From: an uncultured Francisella sp.
Lineage (GTDB): Bacteria; Pseudomonadota; Gammaproteobacteria; Burkholderiales; Neisseriaceae
Direction of reading: 5' to 3'
NCBI GenBank assembly: GCA_943913135.1
Contig: CALTVE010000001.1
Coordinates: 1 to 64,000, forward strand
Length of the DNA: 64,000 nucleotides
A program made the position numbers and the translations under genes. Each line of letters begins with the position of its first letter. Position 1 is the first letter of the stretch. Below, one piece after another: positions 40,888-49,802 of the stretch. The notes under the pieces are model-generated. The model was not told where the DNA came from and did no database searches. It worked only from the letters and a program-made list of their open reading frames with translations.

Positions 40888-42969
40888 ATGACAAAAAAAA
40901 TAGCGACCTGTTTTTTAATTTCTTTAGCATTCGTAAGTTCGCCGCTTTTCGCTAAAAATAAGGGTAAGGACGCTAAAATTTGGGACCTAGGTATCCTCAG
41001 AAAGATGAATTTTGCAGGCGGAGTAGAGGGTGCTTTAAAAAATAAAGAGGCTCCTTTTTATCGTCAACTTTATGTGTTTGGCGATCATTTATCCGATAGC
41101 GGTAATTTATTAGGCATGCGGTTTTTGCCCAATCAATGGCCTTTACCGATTGGTGAAGGAGTGAATTTTTATGGTGAGCCCTTATCGATTGTTTTCACAC
41201 ACCAAATCCCTTGGCCGATTTTTCAAAATAAATCTTTTCCCACGGCGCATATGGCCAAAGGTCCTTTGAACATTGCTGACCGTATCAACCAGTTTTTAGA
41301 TCCGGGAATTTTGGGTGGCTATGGTCATAAATTTAATCAAAACACGATATTTGTTGCTTGGGGCGGCTTTAACGATGCCATAAGCGCTTTACCTGTGGGT
41401 TTGTGGGATCCCTCCCATTATCGTCCAGATTTTAAGGATGATGCCGATATCTATGTAAAGGCGCTCAAGAGGATCAGCGATTTAGAAGGGGATATCATTT
41501 TTATGAATGTGCCCGATACAGTTACCTTTCCGGGTGGGCGCTTATCTGGGCGTACAGGTGTTATCCCCAGTACGCTGCGGGCCCTTTCCCTGTTTTTACA
41601 TCTAGATTTTAATCAAAGTCAGAGCGCTCACTATCTTTCTTATCTTCACCGGGGGGAAGGTTTAACAGGTATAGAAGCCTTGATTAAGCAAGACTTAATA
41701 GACTTTAAAGCGGCTCACCCGTGGTTAAACAGTGAGAGAGTCGATGCCTATGCTGCTGCTTATTATCAAATGCAGTGGAATGCGGTTAATCAAATTAACG
41801 CTGATTTAAATCAGGCCTTAATCAACACTATCCATAAAGAAAATATCATCTATGCGGACGTGCGCCGCTTTATTAATGAAATGGTCAGTGCACCTACTTA
41901 TCAGGAGCAGGGCTTTGATAATGTGTTAAGTCCCGAGTGCGGGTCATTTTCTGCGGCCAATGCTTGCCATACTAACCCTCAAGACAAAGGACGTAACTAT
42001 TTGTTTGGGGATGGCTTTAGTTTAAGTTTTAAAGGTCAAAAAGAAGTTTTTTCCTATTTATCGATGTTGATTGCTAGCCCCTTTGTGTTAGCCGGTATCT
42101 ACAATAGCTTTTTAAGTACCAATATCGATATGAATCTAGATTTAGTTAATGGGTATACGGTAAAAGCGGGCAATTATGCAGCGAAACCGGTGTTGAACTT
42201 ACTTTATAACCGCGAATGGCAGCTGGGTGATGAATGGCCGCTTGGCAACAGGATTACCTATGGTTTTAACCTCGGGTTTAAAACTATGAATTATCGTTTG
42301 CCTTTTACCGATCTTTGGGCTGCCACCAGTTACATTGCGCCTTATGCCAATTTAAAAATATTCGATTGGCTGACGGTGGGGGTAGAAAATCAGACTTCGG
42401 AAAGTTACTACGAAGCAAGAAGAGAGGTAACTTTTGAAGGACGTATTCCGATGAGTGCCAAAGATCGCTATGAAAAAGCCAATTTAAGTGCCGAAAAATT
42501 CTTATTCGTGGGCAGTGCTCGCCTACACTATGATGATGATATTATCCACACCGATGTCCGTGGTTTATTTGGACCTGGTTATTTAATTAACCATCGTTAT
42601 GAGGATCGAACCAATACCAGTACTTCGATGAGTTTTGCTCCTAATAACCTGTTCTATCTTCATGGCGAAATTAAATTTAATTTAGAATTTAAAAAATTTC
42701 CTGCTGATGATTTGAATTTAGGTTTAGAAGGAGTGGGGCATTATAACCAGGCATTAACAAAGCTAGCTTTGGTGGGTAATACCAAGTATGCCCCTGTTAA
42801 ATTCCGCCGTAAAATTAAATTGATCACCAATTATGAAGGGGATTGGTTAATTTATTTTAAAAAGAAAATAGGTAAACAAAGCGATCTCAAGTTCGGTTAT
42901 GAAGGACGAAACTATAACTATATTATTCGCCAAGGAGTATTTTTAAAATATCAGCATCGCTTTGAGTAA
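40888..42969 (+). CDS. GDSL/SGNH-type autotransporter with exchanged catalytic residues
   Basis: 693 aa. Signal peptide (1-22), SGNH-hydrolase passenger (about 58-400), then a C-terminal beta-barrel (about 420-693) of alternating strands ending in YQHRFE. Block I reads YVFGDHLSDSGNL, so the GDSL nucleophile is His67 instead of Ser. Block III (GGFND, 159-163) is intact. Block V reads GDGFSLSFKGQ, so the catalytic His is Ser378. With Ser and His positions exchanged, normal esterase chemistry should fail; it may be a binding protein or use a rearranged site. Relatives act as cell-surface lipases. AAGGGG precedes the ATG. Confidence 0.85.
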   Translation: MTKKIATCFLISLAFVSSPLFAKNKGKDAKIWDLGILRKMNFAGGVEGALKNKEAPFYRQLYVFGDHLSDSGNLLGMRFLPNQWPLPIGEGVNFYGEPLSIVFTHQIPWPIFQNKSFPTAHMAKGPLNIADRINQFLDPGILGGYGHKFNQNTIFVAWGGFNDAISALPVGLWDPSHYRPDFKDDADIYVKALKRISDLEGDIIFMNVPDTVTFPGGRLSGRTGVIPSTLRALSLFLHLDFNQSQSAHYLSYLHRGEGLTGIEALIKQDLIDFKAAHPWLNSERVDAYAAAYYQMQWNAVNQINADLNQALINTIHKENIIYADVRRFINEMVSAPTYQEQGFDNVLSPECGSFSAANACHTNPQDKGRNYLFGDGFSLSFKGQKEVFSYLSMLIASPFVLAGIYNSFLSTNIDMNLDLVNGYTVKAGNYAAKPVLNLLYNREWQLGDEWPLGNRITYGFNLGFKTMNYRLPFTDLWAATSYIAPYANLKIFDWLTVGVENQTSESYYEARREVTFEGRIPMSAKDRYEKANLSAEKFLFVGSARLHYDDDIIHTDVRGLFGPGYLINHRYEDRTNTSTSMSFAPNNLFYLHGEIKFNLEFKKFPADDLNLGLEGVGHYNQALTKLALVGNTKYAPVKFRRKIKLITNYEGDWLIYFKKKIGKQSDLKFGYEGRNYNYIIRQGVFLKYQHRFE

Positions 42970-43357
42970 GAAAAATGTAGGGTAAAGAAATGCACATAAC
43001 CTGTGGATAACTTTGTGGGTAAGATGTTTGTGGGGCAAAAAAAATTAAAGTAAATCAGGAGCTCTTTTTAGATTGAGTAATTTCTAGCCAGTTGAATTAA
43101 ATGTCTATTAAATCAAATAGTTAAAATTTATTAGATAAAATCAATAGCTTATTTTGCCTACTTTAATACGGTGAACTTAAGCATCTGAAAAAGCTTAAAA
43201 CAGAAAATAAAGAGTCGATAGCCTTTGTGTATAACTTTGTGGATAACTTTTGAATAACCCCTTAAAACAAGGGGAAATTAACGGAAGGGAGTTAAGGATT
43301 GCTATGAGTACAAGCCCTTAACTAGGACATTAACCTATTATAGTAAAGGGAGTAAGG
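42970..43357. other. AT-rich 388-bp gap with DnaA-box-like sites (origin-like or DnaA-binding)
   Basis: No gene is seen here. On the plus strand TGTGGATAA occurs at 43002-43010 and 43238-43246, TGTGTATAA at 43226-43234, and the near-match TGTGGGTAA at 43014-43022; these are reverse complements of the DnaA box TTATNCACA, all in one orientation. Between them lies a strongly AT-rich stretch (about 43070-43200). This is the layout of a replication origin or DnaA reservoir. No dnaA, dnaN, rpmH or gidA is nearby, so oriC status is uncertain. Confidence 0.4.
43290..43323. repeat. inverted repeat before proS
   Basis: AGTTAAGG (43290-43297) and CCTTAACT (43316-43323) are exact inverted repeats with an 18-nt centre, 35 nt before the proS ATG. 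A promoter-like TATAGT lies just after (43339-43344), so this may be an operator or leader hairpin. Confidence 0.35.
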
Positions 43358-45094
43358 ATGAGAGCTTCCCAGTATCAAATTGCCACTCTTAAAGAGTTGC
43401 CTAGCGAGGCGCAGATTGTCAGCCATCAACTGATGTTAAAGGCAGGCTTAATTCGCAAATTAGCGAGTGGTTTGTATACTTGGCTGCCTTTAGGACTTAA
43501 GGTTTTACACAAGGTGGAACAAATTATCCGCCAAGAAATGGATCAGGCTGGGGCGTTAGAAATGCTCATGCCCAGCGTGCAACCAGCGGAATTATGGCAA
43601 GAAACAGGGCGATGGGATGAATATGGTAAAGAGCTACTGCGATTTCATGATCGTCATGATCGCCTGTTTTGTTATGGGCCGACCCATGAGGAAGTTGTGA
43701 CCGATTTAATTCGACAAATGGTCCGTAGCTATAAAGAATTACCTGTAACGGTGTATCAAATTCAGACTAAATTCCGTGATGAAATTCGCCCTCGTTTTGG
43801 GGTGATGCGTGCGCGTGAATTTTTAATGAAAGACGCCTATTCTTTTCACCCAGATCAAGATTCTTTAAAAGTAACTTACGACAAGATGTACGATGCTTAT
43901 ACCAAGATCTTTACGCGCTTGGGTTTAGAGTTTCGGGTGGTGAGAGCAGATAATGGGGCTATTGGTGGCGAAACATCGCATGAGTTTCAAGTTTTAACTG
44001 AGAGTGGTGAAGACTTAATAGCTTATAGCGACAGCTCCAGTTATGCTGCCAATGTGGAATTAGCAAATCCCTGGCGGGAAGAAGAAAAAGAATCGATTCT
44101 CAAAGAAGAACCTTTAATAAAAGTGGTTACTCCAGAAGCAAAAAGTATAACGGAAGTCGCGCACTTTTTAGGGATCAAAGAAAAAAACATCATTAAAACG
44201 TTGGTGGTACAAGGTGAAGAGGGTCCCGTATTATTGCTAGTACGAGGGGACCATAGTTTAAATGAAATTAAGGCAGCCAAACTGAAAGGGGTCAAGGCTC
44301 CTTTAACTTTAAGTTATTCCAACACCATAGAAGAAGCAGTTGGACCTCTCGGGTTTGTTAGCCCTTTAGGTTTTAACGGACTGGTATATGCAGATTTGGA
44401 TTTAAAAAATGGGGGCAATTGGGTGGTAGGTGCTAATGAGAAAGATGCCCATTACCAAGGGTTTAATTTTAAGCGTGAGGGAGTAAATCCCGTATTTGTC
44501 GACTTAAGGGAGGTGCAGCAAGGGGACCGCTCCCCCGATGGCTTGGGGCAGCTTAAATTTGCCCGTGGCATAGAAGTGGGACATATTTTCCAACTGGGAC
44601 AAAAATACTCCAAGCCAATGAACGCAACTTTTTTAGATGCTCAGGGTAAAAATCAGATTATGGAGATTGGCTGTTATGGCATCGGTGTTTCGCGGGTGGT
44701 TGCTGCCGCGGTCGAACAATGCCATGATGATAAAGGAATTATTTGGCCAGAGGCGATGGCTCCTTTTTCAGTAGTGATTGTGCCGATGAATTACTCTAAA
44801 AATGAAACAGTAAAAAAAACCAGCGATCAACTGTATGCTGCTATACAGAAAGCAGGGATAGAAGTTTTATTAGATGATCGTAATGAAAGAGCCGGCGTTC
44901 TTTTGCATGATTCAGAACTTTTGGGTTTTCCCCACCGGTTAACTGTTGGTGAAAGATCTTTAAAAGAAGGTAAAGTAGAATATAGCCGCCGCGGTCGGGG
45001 CGAGAGTCAGTTAATAGAAATTAAGCAAGTGATAGATTTTCTTGCAAACATTTTAGAGAATTATGAAGAAAAATCTTATACCCCTGTCCAGTGA
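43358..45094 (+). CDS. proS: prolyl-tRNA synthetase (bacterial type with editing domain)
   Basis: 578 aa, class II. N-terminal MRASQYQIATLKELPSEAQIVSHQLMLKAG, motif 2 region KFRDEIRPRFGVMRAREFLMKDAYSFH, an inserted editing (YbaK-like) domain at about 225-390, motif 3 in IGVSRVVAAAVEQ, and a C-terminal anticodon domain. It overlaps zapE by 32 nt, an unusually long overlap. Confidence 0.97.
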   Translation: MRASQYQIATLKELPSEAQIVSHQLMLKAGLIRKLASGLYTWLPLGLKVLHKVEQIIRQEMDQAGALEMLMPSVQPAELWQETGRWDEYGKELLRFHDRHDRLFCYGPTHEEVVTDLIRQMVRSYKELPVTVYQIQTKFRDEIRPRFGVMRAREFLMKDAYSFHPDQDSLKVTYDKMYDAYTKIFTRLGLEFRVVRADNGAIGGETSHEFQVLTESGEDLIAYSDSSSYAANVELANPWREEEKESILKEEPLIKVVTPEAKSITEVAHFLGIKEKNIIKTLVVQGEEGPVLLLVRGDHSLNEIKAAKLKGVKAPLTLSYSNTIEEAVGPLGFVSPLGFNGLVYADLDLKNGGNWVVGANEKDAHYQGFNFKREGVNPVFVDLREVQQGDRSPDGLGQLKFARGIEVGHIFQLGQKYSKPMNATFLDAQGKNQIMEIGCYGIGVSRVVAAAVEQCHDDKGIIWPEAMAPFSVVIVPMNYSKNETVKKTSDQLYAAIQKAGIEVLLDDRNERAGVLLHDSELLGFPHRLTVGERSLKEGKVEYSRRGRGESQLIEIKQVIDFLANILENYEEKSYTPVQ

Positions 45095-46199
45095 AGGAGA
45101 AAGTCCGAAATCTTGGTACGAAAAAGTCCAAAGGCAAGAAAATTTTATTGTCGATCCTGCGCAGCAAAGAATGGTTGAGGTCTTGGATGATTTATTTCAC
45201 CAATTGGTGCAATACCATAAAATGCGTCATTCTTTGCTGAAAAAGATGCTTAAGAAGAGAATACCCAAAAGTCTCTATGTATGGGGAAGGGTCGGTAGAG
45301 GGAAAAGCTTTTTAATGGATGGGTTCTATAACTGCCTGCCTTTTAAAGAGAAAAAACGTGTCCATTTTCATGCCTTTATGGCAGAAGTTCATGCGCGTTT
45401 GGCCGAGCTAAAAGATTATCCTGATCCACTCATGGTGTTTGCCAAGGAACTGGCTAAAGACCTCGAGGTGTTGTGTTTTGATGAATTCCATGTCAGTGAT
45501 ATTGCCGATGCAATGATTTTGGGAAGGCTATTAGAGCGAGTATTAAATGAAGGCTTAATCATAGTAGTTACCTCTAATTATTCCCCTGATGCTCTATATT
45601 CTATGGGACAAAATCGTTCTAGCTTTCTACCGACGATCGCCCTCATAAAAGATAAATTTTTTATTTTAGAAATAGATAGCGCGCAGGATTTTCGTCTATG
45701 TAGTTTGACAAATGCCAATGTGGTATTAATACCTGATAGCGCCGTAAACACAAGACGTTTGAATCGGATTTTCAACGATTTAAATACAGGAGCTACTGAA
45801 GAAGAAGGGCGCTTAGAAGTGAACGGTCGTTCTTTAGAAGTTGTGAAAAAGGGCGACAAAATTATTTGGTTTCAGTTTTTAAGTTTATGTGCTGGCCCTC
45901 GCTCACAGCAGGACTACTTAGTATTGGCGAAGCATTATGATTATGTATTAATCAGCGGCTTGAAGACATTGACTGAAGAGGAAAGCGATATTGCCCGTCG
46001 CTTTACCTGGTTAATTGATATTTTATATGATCAGCATGTGAAAGTTGTTTTAACCTCTGGAGTATCGTTAGCCAAACTTTATACCCAAGGCAGTTTTGTG
46101 GGCGAATTTACCCGTACCCTCAGTCGGTTAACAGAAATGCAATCAGTAGAATATTTATTAGCTCCGCGTCAATCGCGTTCAAGCGATAGTGTAAAATAG
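45063..46199 (+). CDS. zapE: cell division protein ZapE (AFG1-like ATPase)
   Basis: 378 aa P-loop ATPase of the AFG1/ZapE family: Walker A WGRVGRGKSFLMDGFY, Walker B LCFDEFHVSDIADAMIL, and the VVTSNYSPDALYSMGQNR sensor. In E. coli it destabilises FtsZ rings late in division. It starts inside proS (32-nt overlap). In E. coli zapE precedes rplM; this location differs. Confidence 0.93.
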   Translation: MKKNLIPLSSEGESPKSWYEKVQRQENFIVDPAQQRMVEVLDDLFHQLVQYHKMRHSLLKKMLKKRIPKSLYVWGRVGRGKSFLMDGFYNCLPFKEKKRVHFHAFMAEVHARLAELKDYPDPLMVFAKELAKDLEVLCFDEFHVSDIADAMILGRLLERVLNEGLIIVVTSNYSPDALYSMGQNRSSFLPTIALIKDKFFILEIDSAQDFRLCSLTNANVVLIPDSAVNTRRLNRIFNDLNTGATEEEGRLEVNGRSLEVVKKGDKIIWFQFLSLCAGPRSQQDYLVLAKHYDYVLISGLKTLTEEESDIARRFTWLIDILYDQHVKVVLTSGVSLAKLYTQGSFVGEFTRTLSRLTEMQSVEYLLAPRQSRSSDSVK

Positions 46200-46228
46200 C
46201 TAAAAATGACTTGATTAGGGGAATGATT

Positions 46229-46654
46229 ATGGCCAAAGAGCGTACTTTATCAATTATCAAGCCCGATGCTGTGGCTAAAGATGTTATCGGCAAAATTATC
46301 ACTCGTTTTGAAGAAAATGGCTTAAGACCTATTGCCCTAAAGATGAAAAAGCTGGATAAAAAAGAAGCAGAAGGGTTTTATGATATCCATCGTGGTAAGC
46401 CTTTTTTCGAAGATTTAGTGGCATATATGATCAGCGGCCCGGTTATTGTGCAGGTGTTGGAGGGGGAAAGTGCGATTCTTAAAAATCGCGAATTAATGGG
46501 GGCAACTAATCCGACAGAAGCGAAAGAAGGCACTATTCGTCGTGATTTTGCTACTTCGATCGAGGCCAATGCCGTGCATGGATCTGATGCACCGGAGACG
46601 GCTCAAAGAGAAATCGCTTATTTTTTTGAAGAGAGCGAACTTTATAGTCGCTAA
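46229..46654 (+). CDS. ndk: nucleoside diphosphate kinase
   Basis: 141 aa from ATG at 46229 with AGGGGA upstream; an earlier in-frame ATG adds six residues and is not used. It moves phosphate among nucleotides through the active-site His in ANAVHGSDAPETA. MAKERTLSIIKPDAVAKDVIG is the conserved start. First gene of the ndk-rlmN-pilF-ispG run. Confidence 0.97.
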   Translation: MAKERTLSIIKPDAVAKDVIGKIITRFEENGLRPIALKMKKLDKKEAEGFYDIHRGKPFFEDLVAYMISGPVIVQVLEGESAILKNRELMGATNPTEAKEGTIRRDFATSIEANAVHGSDAPETAQREIAYFFEESELYSR

Positions 46655-46681
46655 AACGCTGATTAGCGAAAGAAGATTACG

Positions 46682-47764
46682 GTGATTGATTTATTAGATT
46701 TTGATCGCGCGGCTTTAGCTACCTGGCTGGAACAAAAGGGACAAAAATCTTTTCGGGCTAAGCAGTTGATGCAATGGATTCATGGTAGACGGGTGATAGA
46801 TTTTACTGTTATGACTGATATTGCTAATGATTTCCGAAGCTTATTGCAAAAAGAGGCGAAAGTCACTCCCCCCAATCTTTTATTAGAACAAATTTCTTCT
46901 GATGGCACGGTAAAATGGCTACTCGGTATGGATGCAGACAATGCGGTAGAATGTGTTTATATTCCAGAAGAAGGGCGTAATACCTTGTGTGTATCTAGCC
47001 AAATTGGTTGCGCCTTAAATTGCGATTTTTGTTCAACGGGTAAACAAGGCTTCAATCGCAATTTAACACTGGCGGAAATTTTGGGTCAATTATGGTGGGC
47101 CAATTGCCGTAAAGGCGAGGAACAAGGCCAGGTCACCAATGTTGTTTTCATGGGAATGGGAGAACCGCTTCTTAATTTACCGGTATTAAGCCAAGCATTA
47201 AACGTGATGTTGGATGATTATGGGTATGGTTTGTCGCGCCGCCGAGTGACGGTATCTACTTCCGGCCTCATCCCTCAAATGAAAAAATTAGCTGATCTTG
47301 CCCCTGTTTCGCTGGCAGTATCCTTACATGCTCCCAATGATGCTTTACGTAATCAATTGGTTCCCATTAATAAAAAGTATCCTTTGAAAGAACTGATGAG
47401 GACTTGCCATGATTATTTGGCCAAAGCACCCCGTAATTTTATTACCTTTGAATATGTCATGCTTTCTGGGGTGAATGACCGTATCCAAGAAGCGCAACAG
47501 CTTGTTGACTTAGTAGGTGATTTACCTTGCAAATTTAATTTAATCCCTTTTAATTCTTTTCCTGGTTCTCCCTATCGTGCTTCTGATAGAGAAGTGGTAA
47601 AAGTCTTTCAAAATTTTTTACAAGAAAAGGGGTTCATCGCCACTATCCGTAAGACTCGAGGCGATGATATTACGGCTGCTTGTGGTCAGTTAGCAGGTAA
47701 AGTAAAAGATCGCACGCAAAGAAGTAAAAAATGGCAACTTTATTTAAAAGGATATAATGGATGA
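46682..47764 (+). CDS. rlmN: dual-specificity 23S rRNA/tRNA methyltransferase RlmN
   Basis: 360 aa radical-SAM enzyme starting with GTG. It methylates A2503 of 23S rRNA and A37 of some tRNAs. The cluster motif is CALNCDFC, preceded by VSSQIG; MGMGEPLLN is the SAM segment and the C-terminal IRKTRGDDITAACGQLAGK holds the reactive Cys. It overlaps pilF by 4 nt. Confidence 0.97.
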   Translation: MIDLLDFDRAALATWLEQKGQKSFRAKQLMQWIHGRRVIDFTVMTDIANDFRSLLQKEAKVTPPNLLLEQISSDGTVKWLLGMDADNAVECVYIPEEGRNTLCVSSQIGCALNCDFCSTGKQGFNRNLTLAEILGQLWWANCRKGEEQGQVTNVVFMGMGEPLLNLPVLSQALNVMLDDYGYGLSRRRVTVSTSGLIPQMKKLADLAPVSLAVSLHAPNDALRNQLVPINKKYPLKELMRTCHDYLAKAPRNFITFEYVMLSGVNDRIQEAQQLVDLVGDLPCKFNLIPFNSFPGSPYRASDREVVKVFQNFLQEKGFIATIRKTRGDDITAACGQLAGKVKDRTQRSKKWQLYLKGYNG

Positions 47765-48531
47765 AGCGTTTAGCCCTTAGTGTCGCTTTATGTTCTATTG
47801 CTTTACTGGTTTCCTGTGGTTCTTTACCGGCGTCAGTGCTGCAGCCAGCGATTCATCAGACGCGTATCAATCATCTTGCTTTGATTCGTACTCAGTTGGC
47901 GGTAGAGCTTTTAAAAAATGAGGATTATCGCAATGCTTTAAAGAGCATTAATGAGGCGATAGCCGCGGATGATCGCTACCTTTATGCTTGGCTAGTAAAA
48001 GGAGAAATCTATCAGACGATCAAAAATTATCCGGCTGCGGATCAAGCGTATCGTCAGGCTTTGACTTTACAACCTGCTAGTGCTGAAGCCAATAATGATT
48101 ATGGCTGGTTTGTCTGCCAGGCATTGAAAGAGCCACAAAAAGCGATTGACCACTTTGATAAAGCCTTAGCTGATTTAACTTATCCCACCCCGGAAATGGC
48201 CTATGCCAATAAAGGCGTGTGCTTGAGTAAAATGGGTGATCAAACAGGTGCAGAAAATAATTTGCGTCAAGCTTTAAAAGTAAACCCTGATTTCAATTAT
48301 GCTAATTGGGCTTTAAGTCAAGTGCATTATGATGAGGGTAAATTTCACAGCGCTGCCCATTACTTTGCCCTTTATCACGCCAACAAGCCCCGCTTGAACG
48401 CTGATGAATTAGATTTTGCTATCGCCTTGTCATCGCGTTTAGGAAATAAAAGAAGTGTAAAGGCTTACCGCCAAGAATTGTTACAGCGTTACCCTTATAG
48501 TGATGCGGCGTCTAAATATTCAGGAATCTAG
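47761..48531 (+). CDS. pilF: type IV pilus assembly lipoprotein PilF/PilW family
   Basis: 256 aa. The lipoprotein signal ends LVSC (Cys19), then about five or six TPR repeats (NDYGWFVCQALKEPQKAIDHFDKAL is characteristic of the family). PilF helps the PilQ secretin assemble in the outer membrane. It lies between rlmN (4-nt overlap) and ispG; rodZ, normally between pilF and ispG, is missing. No other pilus gene is in the window. Confidence 0.9.
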   Translation: MKRLALSVALCSIALLVSCGSLPASVLQPAIHQTRINHLALIRTQLAVELLKNEDYRNALKSINEAIAADDRYLYAWLVKGEIYQTIKNYPAADQAYRQALTLQPASAEANNDYGWFVCQALKEPQKAIDHFDKALADLTYPTPEMAYANKGVCLSKMGDQTGAENNLRQALKVNPDFNYANWALSQVHYDEGKFHSAAHYFALYHANKPRLNADELDFAIALSSRLGNKRSVKAYRQELLQRYPYSDAASKYSGI

Positions 48532-48536
48532 GCAAT

Positions 48537-49802
48537 ATGCAACGGCGTAAAACGGTGAACGTCCCCATCGGAAAAGTATGGGTGGGTTCCGATTATCCGA
48601 TACGAGTGCAATCGATGACCAATACCGATACCGCCGATGTGGCTGCTACAGTGGCGCAAATATTGGCGTTGGCAGAAGCGGGCTCGGAGATTGTTCGGGT
48701 CACGGTTAACACAGTCGAAGCCGCTCGAGGGGTAGTGGCGATTCGCGAAACACTGAACAAGAAAAACTGTTCTGTACCTTTGGTGGGGGATTTTCATTTT
48801 AATGGAGATCGCCTTTTAAAAGAGGTGAGCGATTGTAGCCTTGCGCTTGCCAAATACCGCATTAATCCAGGGAATGTAGGAAAAGGTGCGGCGGGGGACA
48901 GAAAATTTGCCTATATGATAGAAAAAGCGATAGAGCACGATAAAGCAGTGCGTATCGGCGTGAACTGGGGCAGCTTGGACCAGAAGCTTGCCCAACAGAT
49001 GATAGATGATAACAATGCCCGTCATCAGCCGTTGCCTTTGGAGGCTGTGATTGAAGAAGCCCTGGTCACTTCTGCCTTAAGTTCTGCGCAACGGGCTATG
49101 GATTTGGGGTTAAAGAAGGAACGTTTAATTTTATCGTGTAAAGTCAGTGAAGTGATGACTTTGGTTCGGGTTTATGAACGTTTGGCTTCTTTGTGTGATT
49201 TTCCTTTACACTTGGGTTTAACGGAAGCGGGGATAGGGGAAAAAGGAATAGTCGCTTCTTCAGCGGCATTAGCAATTGTTCTATCTAAAGGAATTGGCGA
49301 TACGATACGAATTTCCCTCACGCCTAAACCCGGTGAGGCGCGTGCTAAAGAGGTGGAAGTGGCACAGGAACTACTGCAATCGATGGGCCTCCATTATTTT
49401 TCACCTTTAGTGACTTCTTGTCCAGGTTGTGGACGAACTACCAGCAGCTTATTTCAGGAAATGGCCCTAAATATTCAAGATTATATCCGCGCTCGTATGC
49501 CTTATTGGCGCGTTCATTATCCAGGTGTTGAAGCAATGAGCATCGCCGTGATGGGCTGTGTGGTGAATGGCCCGGGCGAAAGCAAACGGGCGGATATCGG
49601 CATCAGCTTGCCTGGTAATGGCGAAAGCCCTACAGCTCCAGTATATATCGATGGCCAAAGGCAAACGACCTTGAAAGGAGACAACCTGGTGCCCAGTTTC
49701 ATCGCTATTTTAGAAGACTATGTGAAAAATCGTTTTGGTCCTGAAGGTTCGGTCGCCCCTTCTAAAAAAAATTCCTCATTTGAAATTAAATTAGAAAAAT
49801 AA
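48537..49802 (+). CDS. ispG: 4-hydroxy-3-methylbut-2-enyl-diphosphate synthase IspG
   Basis: 421 aa, an iron-sulfur enzyme of the MEP isoprenoid pathway. N-terminal RRKTVNVPIGKVWVGSDYPIRVQSMTNTDT, and the cluster cysteines in TSCPGCGRT and AVMGCVVNGPGE. The 1-nt overlap (TAATG) with hisS couples the two genes. Presence of IspG means isoprenoids, including ubiquinone tails, come from MEP. Confidence 0.97.
   Translation: MQRRKTVNVPIGKVWVGSDYPIRVQSMTNTDTADVAATVAQILALAEAGSEIVRVTVNTVEAARGVVAIRETLNKKNCSVPLVGDFHFNGDRLLKEVSDCSLALAKYRINPGNVGKGAAGDRKFAYMIEKAIEHDKAVRIGVNWGSLDQKLAQQMIDDNNARHQPLPLEAVIEEALVTSALSSAQRAMDLGLKKERLILSCKVSEVMTLVRVYERLASLCDFPLHLGLTEAGIGEKGIVASSAALAIVLSKGIGDTIRISLTPKPGEARAKEVEVAQELLQSMGLHYFSPLVTSCPGCGRTTSSLFQEMALNIQDYIRARMPYWRVHYPGVEAMSIAVMGCVVNGPGESKRADIGISLPGNGESPTAPVYIDGQRQTTLKGDNLVPSFIAILEDYVKNRFGPEGSVAPSKKNSSFEIKLEK

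Noticed and set aside
43258..43274. CCCCTT/AAGGGG hairpin in the DnaA-box gap as a terminator
   Set aside because: No T run follows on either strand.
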